Positions 33,282 to 45,166 of a stretch of 64,000 nucleotides of DNA are shown here, in pieces (within the stretch, counting starts at the first letter, position 1; every line of letters starts with the position of its first letter). The position numbers and the translations under genes were made by a program. This stretch comes from Planctomycetota bacterium (GTDB taxonomy: Bacteria; Planctomycetota; UBA1135; GCA-002686595): assembly GCA_016714045.1 (NCBI GenBank), contig JADJNY010000007.1, positions 248,001 through 312,000 on the forward strand. Reading direction: 5' to 3'. The notes beneath the pieces were generated by a model that worked only from the letters and a program-made list of their open reading frames with translations, made no database searches and had not been told where the DNA came from.

Positions 33282-34883
33282 TCAGAACAGCGTGTAGATG
33301 AAGGGCGCGACGAGCGGCGAGGACGCCGCGACGACGAGCAGGCTGCCGACCGTCAGCAGGACGACGACGAGCGGCATCAGGTACCAGTGTCCGCGGCGCG
33401 TGAAGCACCACAGGAGCTCGAACACCGTCCCGAGGCGCTTGCCGAGCTTGATGAGCAGGAAGCTCACCACGACCGCCACGAAGACGATCCCGAGCATCTG
33501 GCCGAGCGCGGGCGACAGGTGACCGAGCAACGCGCCGCCGCCGAGCGCGATCGCGAAGATCAGGGCGAGCATGCCGCCGCAGATCGCGGGGCCCTTCCAG
33601 AGGGCGTCCTTCGGATACGTGAGGCGGTAGACGACCGAGAGCCCGAGCCAAAGCGCCCCGAAGACGATCATCCACGTGCGCAGGAACGGTGCGGGCGCCT
33701 CGGGCGGCAGCTCCTCCGGCGTCTTGGCCGCGAGCCCGACCGGGAAGGCGCCGAGGCGGTCGAGTTCGTCGTGCAGGAAGCGCGCGAACGCGCGGTTGCC
33801 CGCCGGGTTGAAGTGCCAGTCGGAGCGGTAGTAGAGCTCCTCGCCCTGTGCGGCAGCGGCCCGGAGCGCTGGCCGCGCGTCGACGGACTCGATCGCGAGG
33901 TCCTTGCACATCGAGAGCACGCGATCGACGGGCTCGTCGGTCGACCAACGATCGGGCGCGAGGGCCGCGGGCGCTTCGCCGCCGACGATCGAGCGGCGCA
34001 GGCGCGCCACGAGCCCGGTGCGGGCGATCGTCTCTTCGAGCGCGCTCCGCGCGTCGTCCTGCACGCACGCCTTGTTCGGGATTGGCGCGACGACGAGGCG
34101 CGCGCCGCGGTTCTCGACCTCGCTCTTGAGCGCGAGGAGTGCGCCCTTCGTCCGCGCGTACGCATCGACCATGACGTCGGGCGTGGCGTGGAAGTACGCG
34201 CTCCATTCCGCGAGCACGCGCAGCTTGCCGTCCGGCGACCAGTCGGGCGGGGCGTCGCGCAGGAGCAGGTTGCCGATCGCGAGCCGCTTGAGCGCGGGTT
34301 CGGGGCCCGGGTCGGCGAGCAGGCGCTTTTCCTTCGAGCCGTCCGGCTCGATGCGCGGCTTGGGGAAGCGCAGGTACGCCGCCTGGCCGTTCCAGTAGAG
34401 GTCGTTCTCGTACGGGCACAGCACGACCACGTCGGGCGTGAAGTCGCGGCCGTGCTTCTGGTACCAGAGCACTTCCTGGTCGGTCGACCAGCCTTCGGTG
34501 CCCGCGTTGACGCAGTCGACGGGGCGGCCCTCGCGCTTCCACCACGTCTCGAGCACGTCGACGAACAGGTCCTCGCGGTTCACCGTGTAGCCGAGCACGA
34601 ACGAGTCGCCGAGGAACAGGACGCGGAACGTGCCCGCGGGCTTGCCCGGATCCTTCATCGGGTCGTCGCGCAGGCCGAGCCCGTTGATCGCGTACGTGAC
34701 GTCGAACTCGCGCGTCGAGCGGCGCGCGCTCGAATCCGGCGTCTTCGACCAGCCGAAGTCGGGGTCGAAGCGGTTGATGCGGGTCTGCGGCCCCATGCCG
34801 AGCAGGCGCAAGCCGCCTTCGAACACGAGGGCCGCGATCAAGAAGCTCACGAGGAGCGCCAGGAGGACGTTGAGCGCGCGCAT
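33282..34883 (-). CDS. SGNH/GDSL hydrolase with C-terminal DUF5989-type membrane domain
   Basis: A 533-residue protein. One N-terminal span (MRALNVLLALLVSFLIAALV) anchors an extracytoplasmic SGNH domain: VLFLGDSFVLGY with Ser94, PYENDLYWNG for the oxyanion Asn block, and RSDWHFNPAGN with Asp355 and His357 as catalytic pair. This is the layout of O-acyl-transferring or esterase SGNH proteins. After ~390 come several membrane spans, and the last ~50 residues (LGKRLGTVFELLWCFTRRG to SSPLVAPFIYTLF) are a near-textbook DUF5989 sequence normally encoded as a separate small gene. It is 4 nt downstream of the carbamoyltransferase and clearly in its operon. An acyl- or ester-modifying role on the carbamoylated glycan is inferred. 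Confidence 0.82.
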   Translation of the reverse strand: MRALNVLLALLVSFLIAALVFEGGLRLLGMGPQTRINRFDPDFGWSKTPDSSARRSTREFDVTYAINGLGLRDDPMKDPGKPAGTFRVLFLGDSFVLGYTVNREDLFVDVLETWWKREGRPVDCVNAGTEGWSTDQEVLWYQKHGRDFTPDVVVLCPYENDLYWNGQAAYLRFPKPRIEPDGSKEKRLLADPGPEPALKRLAIGNLLLRDAPPDWSPDGKLRVLAEWSAYFHATPDVMVDAYARTKGALLALKSEVENRGARLVVAPIPNKACVQDDARSALEETIARTGLVARLRRSIVGGEAPAALAPDRWSTDEPVDRVLSMCKDLAIESVDARPALRAAAAQGEELYYRSDWHFNPAGNRAFARFLHDELDRLGAFPVGLAAKTPEELPPEAPAPFLRTWMIVFGALWLGLSVVYRLTYPKDALWKGPAICGGMLALIFAIALGGGALLGHLSPALGQMLGIVFVAVVVSFLLIKLGKRLGTVFELLWCFTRRGHWYLMPLVVVLLTVGSLLVVAASSPLVAPFIYTLF

Positions 34884-34887
34884 CGCT

Positions 34888-36678
<1,791 letters not shown>

Positions 36679-36682
36679 GGGC

Positions 36683-36892
36683 TCAGTCCTGGCGCCGCGC
36701 GCGCGAGAGCGTGTCGTTCTTCTGCGTCCACGTCGTCCAGTTGCCGTGCTTCCGGCGCTTCAGGTGCAGCGGGTCGGCCACGAGCCGGTAGACCACGGCG
36801 AACGGCCCCAGCACGAGGAAGTAGAGCAGCGTGAGCAGCGCGCGCGACAGCATGTGGCCGAAGCGCTCGCTGGACTGGAGGAGGACGTTCAT
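36683..36892 (-). CDS. 69-residue membrane protein of the carbamoyltransferase operon
   Basis: A small protein, MNVLLQSSERFGHMLSRALL, with one or two hydrophobic segments (LLTLLYFLVLGPFAVVYRLV) and a basic C-terminal tail (LKRRKHGNWTTW...SRARRQD). Short proteins of this shape are common directly upstream of carbamoyltransferases and DUF5989 genes; I believe it belongs to that set, but I cannot name a Pfam family with certainty. It is the first gene of the operon, 4 nt before the carbamoyltransferase. ATG 36892 matches the start of the hydrophobic domain; the longer frame upstream is Arg-rich shadow sequence. It may recruit the carbamoyltransferase to the membrane. Confidence 0.65.
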   Translation of the reverse strand: MNVLLQSSERFGHMLSRALLTLLYFLVLGPFAVVYRLVADPLHLKRRKHGNWTTWTQKNDTLSRARRQD

Positions 36893-37044
36893 GCGGGGAG
36901 GCCGTGGGCTCTGCCGGAATCCGTTTCCTGACGCCGGCCCTGGAACGCCGCACGCCGCGCGGAGCGGCGTGCCGGCGCCCGGAACGGGCACGGAAAGATA
37001 CCCCGCGCGAGGGGCCGCGTCACGGACGGCGCCCGCGCCGTCGC

Positions 37045-38406
37045 CTACTCGACGGCGAGCGTCCCGCGGTGGAGCTCGTCGCGCTGGAAGCGGTCGTCCC
37101 CGTTCAGGTCGCGGAAGATCTCGACTTCGAGCTTCGTGCCGACCGTGAGCGGGGTGAGCAGCTCCGCCAGGTCGTCCTTGCTGCGGATGCGGTAGGCGGG
37201 GGTGACGTTCCCGCCGCGACCGGCCGTCGTCGTGAGGACGCGCACGGCCGTGAACTGGTCGCCGACCTCGAGCCCGAGCTGCGCAGCAGGCCCGCCCTCC
37301 TGCACGCCGAGGACGCGCACGGCGGTCCCATAGTAGGAACGGACGTCTTCGCACCGCAGTCCCATGCGTTGGAAGATCATCCCTTCGTTCGCCTCCCACG
37401 GCGTGAGCACGGCGTCGCGCGCCTTGCCGCTGCGCTCGAAGCGCAGGTTCACGCGGGCCGCCGCGCCGTTCTTCTCGCGCGGAGGGAGCGCGATGCGCGC
37501 GAGGCGGTAGTCCTCGTTCGTCGCGACCTTCTGCCCGTTCAGCGCGACGATGCAATCGCCGGGCTTGAGGCCCGCCTCCTCGGCCGGACTGCCGGGCACG
37601 ATGCGCGAGACCTGGAGGTTCTCGACCTCGAAGCCGAGCCACGTGCGCGCGGCCTCGGGCGACGTCAGGCGGTACTGCATCACGGCCTTCACGCGATCGA
37701 CGGGGATCGCGAAGCCGATGTTCTGCGCGCGCTGGTCGACGGCGGAGTTGATGCCGATGAGCTCGCCGTTGATGTTGAGCAGCGGCCCGCCCGAGTTCCC
37801 CGGGTTGATCGACGCGTCCGTCTGGAGCAGGTCGTCGAACTGGAGCCCCTCCGACGCGATGGGCACGTTCCGGTGGAGCCCCGAGATCATCCCCTGGCTC
37901 ACGGTGTGCGTCTGGCCGTACGGGTTGCCGATCGCGATCACGCGCTCGCCGAGCATCAGGTCGGCGCTCGTCCCCAGCGGCACGGTCGGGAACTCCTGCC
38001 CGGGCTTGGACGTCTGGATCTTGAGCAGCGCGAGGTCTTCCTCGGCGACGAAGGAGACGAGCTCGGCCGGATACGTCTGGTCGTCGACGTCGGCCGCGAA
38101 GCTGACCGTGATCGTCTGCGCGTTCTTGACGACGTGGTAGTTCGTGATGACGAAGCCCTGCTTCTTCACGACCACGCCGGAGCCCATGCCGCTGAACTCC
38201 TGGTTGACGAGCTGGCCGAACCAGTCGCGTCCGATCGGGCGCTTCCCGTTCGTCTGGATGAAGACGACGGCCGGCTTGCAGGCTTGGACGACCTCGACCT
38301 CCGGCGTCACGCGCCGCGCGAGGCGGTCGCGCGGGTCGGCGGGGATTCCCTGCTGGAGGAGGAAGGCGCCGGACGGGGCGAGGAGCGCGAGGGTAGCGAG
38401 GAGCAT
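37045..38406 (-). CDS. HtrA/DegP-like trypsin-type serine protease with PDZ domains
   Basis: A 453-residue S1C protease. The catalytic triad is His91 (VITNYHVV), Asp124 (EEDLALLKI) and Ser205 (NPGNSGGPLL). A short signal peptide (MLLATLALLAPSGAFLLQQ) sends it to the periplasm. A PDZ domain follows at ~250-350 (VSRIVPGSPAEEAGLKPGD), and a second PDZ-like region at ~360-440 (VRVLGVQEGGPAAQLGLEVGD). Quality control of exported proteins is the usual role, fitting a genome with many large secreted proteins. AGGA 6 nt upstream supports ATG 38406. It stands alone between the carbamoyltransferase operon and tRNA-Val. Confidence 0.87.
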   Translation of the reverse strand: MLLATLALLAPSGAFLLQQGIPADPRDRLARRVTPEVEVVQACKPAVVFIQTNGKRPIGRDWFGQLVNQEFSGMGSGVVVKKQGFVITNYHVVKNAQTITVSFAADVDDQTYPAELVSFVAEEDLALLKIQTSKPGQEFPTVPLGTSADLMLGERVIAIGNPYGQTHTVSQGMISGLHRNVPIASEGLQFDDLLQTDASINPGNSGGPLLNINGELIGINSAVDQRAQNIGFAIPVDRVKAVMQYRLTSPEAARTWLGFEVENLQVSRIVPGSPAEEAGLKPGDCIVALNGQKVATNEDYRLARIALPPREKNGAAARVNLRFERSGKARDAVLTPWEANEGMIFQRMGLRCEDVRSYYGTAVRVLGVQEGGPAAQLGLEVGDQFTAVRVLTTTAGRGGNVTPAYRIRSKDDLAELLTPLTVGTKLEVEIFRDLNGDDRFQRDELHRGTLAVE

Positions 38407-38602
38407 GGCGGTTCCTGTGAGCGCGGGATGGGTGCAGGCGCGGTGCGCGGCCTACGGACCGCGGTCGCGCGTGTGAGCAGGCTGGAGTGGGCTGCTGCGC
38501 CGCGGGCGCGCGTGAGGTCGGGCCGCGTCGGCGCGCGACGGACCCGGAGGCGCGGCCTGGAAAGCACGGCGCGCGCCTCGGGGGGCGCGCGCGAGCGGGG
38601 GC

Positions 38603-38679
38603 TGGTGGGCGATATAGGACTCGAACCTACGACCTCCACTATGTCAAAGTGGCGCTCTAGCCAGCTGAGCTAATCGCCC
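38603..38679 (-). tRNA. tRNA-Val (anticodon GAC), CCA encoded
   Basis: On the minus strand the acceptor stem GGGCGAT pairs with ATCGCCC. The D-arm is GCTC/GAGC, the anticodon arm CCACT/AGTGG encloses TTGACAT (anticodon GAC at 38645-38643), and the T-arm GTAGG/CCTAT (one G-T pair) encloses TTCGAGT. Discriminator A is followed by a genomic CCA (38605-38603). The gene reads GUC valine codons, which this G+C-rich genome uses heavily. Confidence 0.97.
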
Positions 38680-38913
38680 CGAGAGCCCCGGCCTTGCGGC
38701 CGGCACCTCCGAAGCCTCGCGGATCGGAAGTGGGCGGAGAGCCTAGTGGACGCGCCCCGCCCTTGCCAAGGGTTTTCCCGCGCTCGCGAGACGCTAGACT
38801 TCGCGCCCTCGTTTCCGATCGGCGCGCGTCGCCGAGCGACGGCCCGCGCGACGGGCCGGACGGAGGCGGGGTGTCGAACCCAGAGACCATCGAGCCCGAC
38901 CGGGGGATCCGCT

Positions 38914-40090
38914 TTGAAGATTGGCGTCCTGAAGGAGATCAAGAACAACGAGAACCGCGTGGCCCTCACTCCTGCCGGAGTGGACAAGCTGAAGAGCTGT
39001 GGTCACGAAGTCTGGGTCGAGACGCAGGCCGGCGTCGGATCGAGCCTGCCCGACGACGTCTACAAAAAGGCGGGCGCGAAGATCGCGCCGGACGCCGCCA
39101 CGGTCTGGAAGACGTGCGACATGACCATGAAGGTCAAGGAGCCGCTCGAGTCCGAGTGGAAGCACATGCGGCCCGGCCAGACGGTCTTCACGTACTTCCA
39201 CCTCGCCGCGGACAAGAAGCTCACGGTCGCGATGCAGAAGACCGGTTCGCACTGCTTCGCGTACGAGACGCTGGAGCACGGCGGCGGGCTCCCGCTCTTG
39301 ACGCCGATGAGCGAAGTCGCGGGCCGCATGGCGGTCCAGGCCGGCGCGAAGTACCTCGAGGCGCCCGCGGGCGGCTCGGGGATCCTGCTCGGCGGCGTGC
39401 CGGGCGTGCGTCCGGCGAAGGTGCTGATCCTCGGCGGCGGCGTCGTCGGCACGCAGGCCGCGCGCATGGCCGCGGGCCTCGGCGCGGACGTCACCGTCCT
39501 CGACGTCAACCCTCGACCGCATGCGCTACCTCGACGAGATCCTCCCGGCGAACTGCCGCACGATCTACTCGACGCCGCACGCGGTGCGCGAACTCCTCGC
39601 CGAGACGGACCTCGTGATCGGCGCGGTGTTGATCCACGGCGCCGCGGCGCCGAAGCTCGTCAAGCGCGAGGACCTGAAGCTCATGCGCAAAGGCAGCGTC
39701 ATCGTCGACGTCGCGGTCGACCAGGGCGGCTGCATCGAGACCGTCCATGCGACGACGCACGCGCAGCCGACCTACGTCGTCGACGGCGTGATCCACTACT
39801 GCGTGGCGAACATGCCGGGCGCCGTCCCGCGCACGTCGACGTGGGCGCTCACGAACGCGACCTTGCCGTGGGCGGTCAAGCTCGCCGAGCTCGGCCCCGT
39901 GCGCGCGGTCGAGGAGAGCCACGAGCTGCGCACGGCCGCAAACGTCCTGGGCGGCAAGATCACGTACCAGGCCGTCGCGGAAGCGTTCGACCTCCCGTAC
40001 GTCGATCCGATTGAGGCGATCCGCGCCTCCGCGGCCGACGCGCCGCGCAAGGACGGCGCGAAGAAGTCCCCGGCGCTCGGGCGGAAGTAA
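38914..40090 (+). CDS. ald: Alanine dehydrogenase, frameshifted
   Basis: NAD-dependent L-alanine dehydrogenase (alanine to pyruvate plus ammonia), cytoplasmic. The likely start is TTG 38914, (M)KIGVLKEIKNNENRVALTP, the invariant N-terminus of the family, with a GGGGG upstream. The substrate region has KVKEPLESEW and TYFHLAADKKL. The NAD loop is VLILGGGVVGTQAARMA. Immediately after LGADVTVLDVN the frame moves by one at about 39510-39512: an extra C in a CCC run. The repaired sequence continues as LDRMRYLDEILPANCR and then KGSVIVDVAVDQGGCIET, ANMPGAVPRTSTWALTNAT and LGGKITYQAVAEAF. The repaired product is about 391 residues, close to the usual 370. The break falls in a conserved stretch, so the gene as written would be dead; a sequence error is likelier. 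Confidence 0.9.
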
Positions 40091-40099
40091 GCCCGCGCG

Positions 40100-40924
40100 A
40101 TGGAGGTCTGGCAGGCGGCGCTCCTCGGCCTCGTCGAGGGCGTGACCGAGTTCCTACCGGTCAGCTCGACGGGGCACCTGATCCTGACGCAGCACGTGCT
40201 CGGGATCCCGTCGAGCCCCGCCGTCCAGGCCTTCGAGGTCTGCATCCAGTCCGGCGCGATCGCCGCCGTGCTCGCCGTGTTCCTCGGACGCGTGCGACGC
40301 ATGGCGCTCGGCTGCGTCGGGCGGGATCCGGCCGGGTTGCGGCTCACGCTGCAGCTCCTCGTCGCGTTCGTGCCCGCGGGGCTCGCCGCGTTGCTCCTCG
40401 GCAAGGCGATCAAGGCGCACCTCTTCGGGCTCACGCCGGTCGTGATCGCGTGGTTCGTCGGCGGCGCCGTGATCCTGCTGGTGCCGCGCTTGCGCGCCGG
40501 CGCCGACCGCGAGGAAGGCCGCCCGCTCGAGGCGCTCGATTTCCGGAGCGCGTTCCTGATCGGCTGCGTGCAGTGCCTCGCGTTGTGGCCCGGCACGAGT
40601 CGCAGCCTGGCGACGCTCGCGGGCGCGCTGTTCCTCGGCCTCTCGGGCGCCGCCGCCGTCGAGTTCAGCCTGCTGCTCGGCTTCGTCACGCTGCTCGCCG
40701 CGACCGGGCATGACGCGCTCTCGGAAGGTGCCACGATGGTGCGCGAGCTCGGCGTGACGAACTTGCTCGTCGGTTTCCTGGCCGCGTTCGCGTCCGCGTT
40801 CCTCGCCGTGCGCTGGCTCGTCGCGCGTCTCGCGCGCTCGGGCCTCGCGCCCTTCGGCTGGTACCGCATCGCGCTCGCCGCGGCCGTCCTCCTGTGGATG
40901 GCGAGCGGCTCCGGTCCGCGCTGA
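40100..40924 (+). CDS. uppP: Undecaprenyl-diphosphatase
   Basis: UppP (BacA) recycles the lipid carrier for cell wall and surface glycans by removing one phosphate from undecaprenyl diphosphate at the outer face of the cytoplasmic membrane. The 274 residues form about eight spans. The two catalytic motifs are present: EGVTEFLPVSSTGHL near the N-terminus and the PGTSRS loop in CLALWPGTSRSLATL. Length and topology are standard. It starts 9 nt after alanine dehydrogenase and is probably co-transcribed with it. In this window it is the enzyme that would keep the carrier lipid available to the glycosyltransferase pathway. Confidence 0.93.
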   Translation: MEVWQAALLGLVEGVTEFLPVSSTGHLILTQHVLGIPSSPAVQAFEVCIQSGAIAAVLAVFLGRVRRMALGCVGRDPAGLRLTLQLLVAFVPAGLAALLLGKAIKAHLFGLTPVVIAWFVGGAVILLVPRLRAGADREEGRPLEALDFRSAFLIGCVQCLALWPGTSRSLATLAGALFLGLSGAAAVEFSLLLGFVTLLAATGHDALSEGATMVRELGVTNLLVGFLAAFASAFLAVRWLVARLARSGLAPFGWYRIALAAAVLLWMASGSGPR

Positions 40925-40936
40925 CGCCGCGCGCGC

Positions 40937-41959
40937 TCAGCGCGCGTAGGTCTTGACCCAGGGCTCGAGGAAGCGGCCCGGGCAGCGCGTGCTCTTCAGG
41001 TCCTGGTGGCCGCACACCGCGAGCTTCGGGATCGAGTACGTCCGCCGCAATCCGTCGAGGAGCTTGCGCAGGCTGTCGAGCGCCGCCTTCGTCGGCTTCT
41101 CCTCGTCGAAGTTGCCGATCATGCACACGCCGATGTTCTGGATGTTGTTGTCGCCGTCGGCGTGCGCGCCCTGCCACGCGAGGTCGCGCCCTTGGAACAC
41201 GTGGCCCGCGGGATCGATCAGGAAGTGGTAGCCGATGTCGCCCCAGCGCGGGCTCTTCGATTCCATGTGGCTGCGCTGCATCAAGCGCAGCGCGGCGGCG
41301 GAGTCGGCTATCGAGCCGTCGAGCTCGGGCGCGTTCTCCTCCGCCGAGTGGTGCACGGTGATCCGCTTGTAACCGCCCTTCGTGGGCTCCATGCGCTCGC
41401 CGCGCGCGGGGGCCGCGCCCCAGATCGCGCGTCCGATCACGGGCACGCTCGCGAGACTGTTCGCGTTCGTCGCCGACTTCCCGTCGAGCAACTTGTCCGC
41501 GCGCGCGACGAGGTCTTGCGCGCGCTTCTTCTGACCCTCCGTCGCGTACGCATCCTGCGCGACGCGCTCGAGTCCGGCGCGCGAGCTCTTCACGCGCTTC
41601 GTCGCGCCCGCGGTGTCGCCGCCCTTCGCGCCGAGGTCGCGGCGCGCGAACTCGAGTCGTCCCTGCGCGAGCTGCAACTCGCCCTCGACGCGCCAGAAGC
41701 TCGCGCCTTCCGTCGGCTGCGTCGCGAGCCAGGTCTCGATCGCCTTGAGCTTCTCCCACGAGAGCGGCTCGCCGACCCACGCGGGCGTCGGCTCGACGTC
41801 GGGTTCGTGTTGCGCGGGTTCGGTGGGCGTCGCGATCGGCTCGAGCCGCGCGGGCGCGCGGGTCGCGCGGCAGCCGAACGAGACGAGGAACGCGAGGAGG
41901 AGCAGGCTTCCACGCGTCCAAGCGCGGAGCGAAGTTGTCGGGCCCGGTCGAGACGTCAT
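40937..41959 (-). CDS. Peptidoglycan amidase (AmpD/PGRP type), exported
   Basis: A 340-residue N-acetylmuramoyl-L-alanine amidase, cutting the bond between glycan and stem peptide. The N-terminus from ATG 41959 has a hydrophobic signal (LRAWTRGSLLLLAFLVSFGC) with Cys after Gly, a weak lipobox, so it may be a lipoprotein. Residues ~55-150 are helical. The amidase_2 domain follows: RITVHHSA (first Zn ligand), GDIGYHFLIDPAGHVFQGR, and CGHQDLKSTRCPGRF, which holds the second His and the Cys ligand. The huge open frame upstream of 41959 covers another gene and lacks protein character. It converges on uppP, 12 nt apart. Wall turnover is the likely role. Confidence 0.85.
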   Translation of the reverse strand: MTSRPGPTTSLRAWTRGSLLLLAFLVSFGCRATRAPARLEPIATPTEPAQHEPDVEPTPAWVGEPLSWEKLKAIETWLATQPTEGASFWRVEGELQLAQGRLEFARRDLGAKGGDTAGATKRVKSSRAGLERVAQDAYATEGQKKRAQDLVARADKLLDGKSATNANSLASVPVIGRAIWGAAPARGERMEPTKGGYKRITVHHSAEENAPELDGSIADSAAALRLMQRSHMESKSPRWGDIGYHFLIDPAGHVFQGRDLAWQGAHADGDNNIQNIGVCMIGNFDEEKPTKAALDSLRKLLDGLRRTYSIPKLAVCGHQDLKSTRCPGRFLEPWVKTYAR

Positions 41960-42062
41960 GGTGGACGGGATACGGAAGCGCGGAGCGCGAGGCAAGAGGC
42001 CACTTCTCGACCTGACACGACTCGGACTTGGCCGATGGCATCGAGCATGGTGGAGTGACCGC

Positions 42063-45046
42063 ATGAACGGTGTGGAACGCGGACGGTGGACGGGGCTCCT
42101 GCGGGGGAACCGCGGGGGGCTCTTCCTGGGGATCGTCGTGCTCGCGGCCGTCCTCGCGCCAGCGCGCGCGCGGGCGCAGGGGAGCAGCGAGCAGGACCCC
42201 GAGACCGCCGCGCTGGTCGCCGAGGAGCGTCGCGACGCGGACCTGGCCCGCCGGCGGGGCCGCCCCGAGAGCGCGCTGTCGCGCCTGTCCGAGGTGCTCG
42301 ACGAGGACGCAGGCGACCTCGTGGCCCGCGAGCTCTCCGCCCGCGCGCTCCTCGACCTCGGCCGGCACGACGAGGCCGAGCGCGAGGCGCGGGCCGTGCT
42401 CGCCGGCGCGCGCGCCGGCGCGGAGGACGCGGTGCGCGCCGCGCGCCGTTTGCTCACGGGCCTTCTCGCGCTGCGCGGCCGCGGCGCCGAGGGGGTCGAG
42501 GTCGCGCGCGCCGCGCCGGCCCCGTTGGAGCCCGCGAAGGACCCGCGGGACGCGCACGCGCTCGGCCGGGCGGAGCTCGAGGCCGGCCGGCGCACCGCGG
42601 CGCTCACGACCTTCGGCCAGGGCGTGCGCGCGCCGGCCGAGGGCTGGGAGGCCCTCGTCGCCCGGGCAGCTTGCCAGCGCGCGCTCGGGGACCTCTCCGG
42701 CGCGTCGAAGAGCCTCGTGGCGGCGGACGAGGCTGCGGCCGCGGCGGAGGGGACGGAGCCCGACGTGCTCGCTCTCCTCGCCGACGTGTACTTCGAGGCG
42801 GACCGCGAGGTCGCCGGTCCGTCCGAGCGGCGCTCGGCGGGCAAGCTCTACTCCGAGGCGCAGCGGCTCGCGCCGCCGCACGAGGGGGCGGCGCTCGGCG
42901 CGTACCGCCTCTACCGGTACAACTGGCAGCGGCACCGGCAGTCGGCGCAGAAGCTCCTGTCCGACTTCCTCTCCGCGCGGCCGGATTCGATCGAGGGCTT
43001 GATCGCCGGCGCGTCGGGCGACCTGGACGACGGGCAGCTCAAGAGCGCGCGCGAACGCTTGAAGCGGCTCGACGAGCTCGCGCCGCGGCGCCGCGCGGTG
43101 CGCGCCCTTCACGCCGCCCTCGCGTGGATCGAGCACCACGAGGACGAATGCACGCGCATCGTCGCCGAGCTCGTCGCCGAGGACCCGAGGACTCCGACCC
43201 CGAGCGCGAGATCGGGAAGCACCTGCTCGAGCTCTACCGCTTCGCCGAGGGCCTGCCCTTCGTGCGCGCCGCGACGGAGCGCGACCCGGGCGATTGGGAG
43301 GCGTGGACGCAGCTCGGTCGCGCGCTCGCGAACACGGGCGACGAGACGGCCGCGCTCGCGGCGCTCACGAAGGCCGACGAAGCGGCGGGCGGGCGCCAGG
43401 ACGCGTGGCGCAACAACATGCGCACGGTGCTGAAGCGCATGGCGGCGGAGCACAAGCGCGAGGGCGGCGGCGATCTCTCCTTCGCGTGGAACGAGAACGC
43501 GGCCGAGATCTTCCGCACGTACCTCGTGCCCTTCTACACGGAGTCGCGCGCGGAGCTCGCGCGCCGCTACGGCTTCACGCCGGGACCGACCGCGATCGAG
43601 GTCTTCGCGAAGCACGAGGACTTCTCCGTGCGCTCGACGGGCTTCGAAGGCTTCCCGGCGCTCGGCGTTTGCTTCGGGCCCGTCGTCACCGCCGTGTCGC
43701 CGTTGTCGGAGCTGCGCGGGACGTTCTCCTGGGCGCGCACCTCGTACCACGAGTTCACGCACGTCATCCATCTCGGGCTCTCGCACAACCGTTGCCCGCG
43801 TTGGATCACCGAAGGGCTCGCGACGTGGGAAGAAGAAAACAAAAACCCCGCGTGGACGCGCAACATGCGGCGCGACCTCGTCGACGCGCTCGCGAACGAC
43901 GACCTGATCCCCGTGCGCGAGCTGAACCGGGCGTTCCGCGGGCCGCGCATCCTGTTCGGCTACTACCAGGGCGGGTTGCTCTGTCAGATGCTGATCGACA
44001 AGAACGGCTTCCCGCCGATGGTGCGCTTGCTCGAGAGCTTTGACCGCGGCGCCGACGTCGACCAAGCGTTCCAGGAGGTCTACAAGACGACGCCCGAGGC
44101 CGTCGACCGCGACTTCCGCGCGTTCGTGCAGACGCTCGTGAAGGACCTGCGCATCGAGCCGCGCTGGAGCGACGCGAAGGCGCAGCGCCTCAGGCTCTCG
44201 CTCTCGAAGAAGGCGCCCGCCGACGCCGCCAAGACCGCGGCGTGGGCCGATGGTTGGTGCACGCTCGCCTGGCACGCGTGGCAGGGCGGGAAGCGCGTCG
44301 ACGCGCAAGAGCACCTGCGCACGATCGCGAGCCTCGCGCCCCAGCCGGCGCGCGCGCAGTTCCTGCGCGGCGAGATGAAGCTGAAGGACGGCGACAAGGA
44401 CGGAGCGAAGGCGCTGTGGGAGGCTGCGCTCGCGGCGGGCGTCGAGGACTACCGCGTGCGGATGGCGCTCGGGATGCTCGCGCGCGAGGCGAAGGACGAC
44501 GCGGCCGCGGAGGCGCACTTCCTGGCGGCCGAGAAGGCCTTCCCGGGCTTCGACGAACGCACGCTCTCGGCGGAGCTCCAGCTCGCGGCGCTCTACGAGG
44601 AGACGCAGCGGCACGACCTCGCGCTGGAAGCGAAGGAGCGCTGGCTCGTGTTCGAGTCGGGCTCGATCGCGGAGGCCCTGGAGGTCGCGCGCTGGCACGC
44701 GTCGAAGGGGCGGAACGCGGAGAGCCTGCGCTACTTCCAGATGGCGAACGAGATCGATCCGTTCCGCTGGCGCCTGCACGAGGATTGGGGCGCCGCGCTC
44801 GCGGCCGTCGGGAAGCACGAGGAAGCGCTGCGCGAGTTCGGCGTCGCGCTCCAGGTGCCCGCCGCCTTGGAAGGGGACCGCGAGGGCGCGCTGGGGGACG
44901 CGGACCGCGCACGCGTGCTCGGCCGACGCGCGAGTTCGGCGCTCGCGCTCGGGCGCGCGGACGAGGCGTCGGAGGACGCGCGCGCGGCGCTCGAACTCGA
45001 CCCCGACTGCGCGAGCGCGCGCGACGTGCTCGAACGCCTGCGCTGA
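42063..45046 (+). CDS. TPR-repeat protein with HExxH metallopeptidase domain, frameshifted
   Basis: A large exported protein (about 994 residues when repaired). The signal-like N-terminus MNGVERGRWTGLLRGNRGG is followed by LFLGIVVLAAVLA. TPR-like helical repeats fill residues ~40-400 and again the last ~300. A gluzincin-like domain between them has the zinc motif His-Glu-Phe-Thr-His (43748-43762) in SYHEFTHVIHLGLSHN and PRWITEGLATWEEE with the third ligand. This is the arrangement of the DUF1570/peptidase_MA-like group. The frame changes near 43187: AELVAEDP in one frame, EDSDPEREIGKHLLELYRF in another. One missing G explains it. A GGAG sits about 8 nt before ATG 42063. Substrate and partners are unknown. 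Confidence 0.8.
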
Positions 45047-45058
45047 CCTGCGTCCGTG

Positions 45059-45103
45059 CGCGAGGCGCAGGCTGAACGGCTCCTTGGCGCCGATCGCCTC
45101 GCG
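45059..45103. terminator. Possible hairpin between convergent genes
   Basis: CGCGAGGCG at 45059-45067 pairs with CGCCTCGCG at 45095-45103, a 9-bp stem with a 27-nt loop. It lies just after the TPR/peptidase gene and before the convergent kinase gene. No U-run is present. Confidence 0.3.
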
Positions 45104-45166
45104 TGCGACGCGCGGGTGTGCTCGAGCCGGGCGCGCAGCCTCGGGGAGGCCGCGGCGCGCGCGGGG

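Noticed and set aside
39500..39525. Programmed frameshifting in alanine dehydrogenase
   Set aside because: There is no slippery heptamer or downstream structure, and Ald is not known to use recoding; a C-run error explains it more simply.
40937..42844. A 635-codon version of the amidase starting at 42844
   Set aside because: The part beyond 41959 is antisense to the TPR/peptidase gene; a signal peptide begins at ATG 41959.
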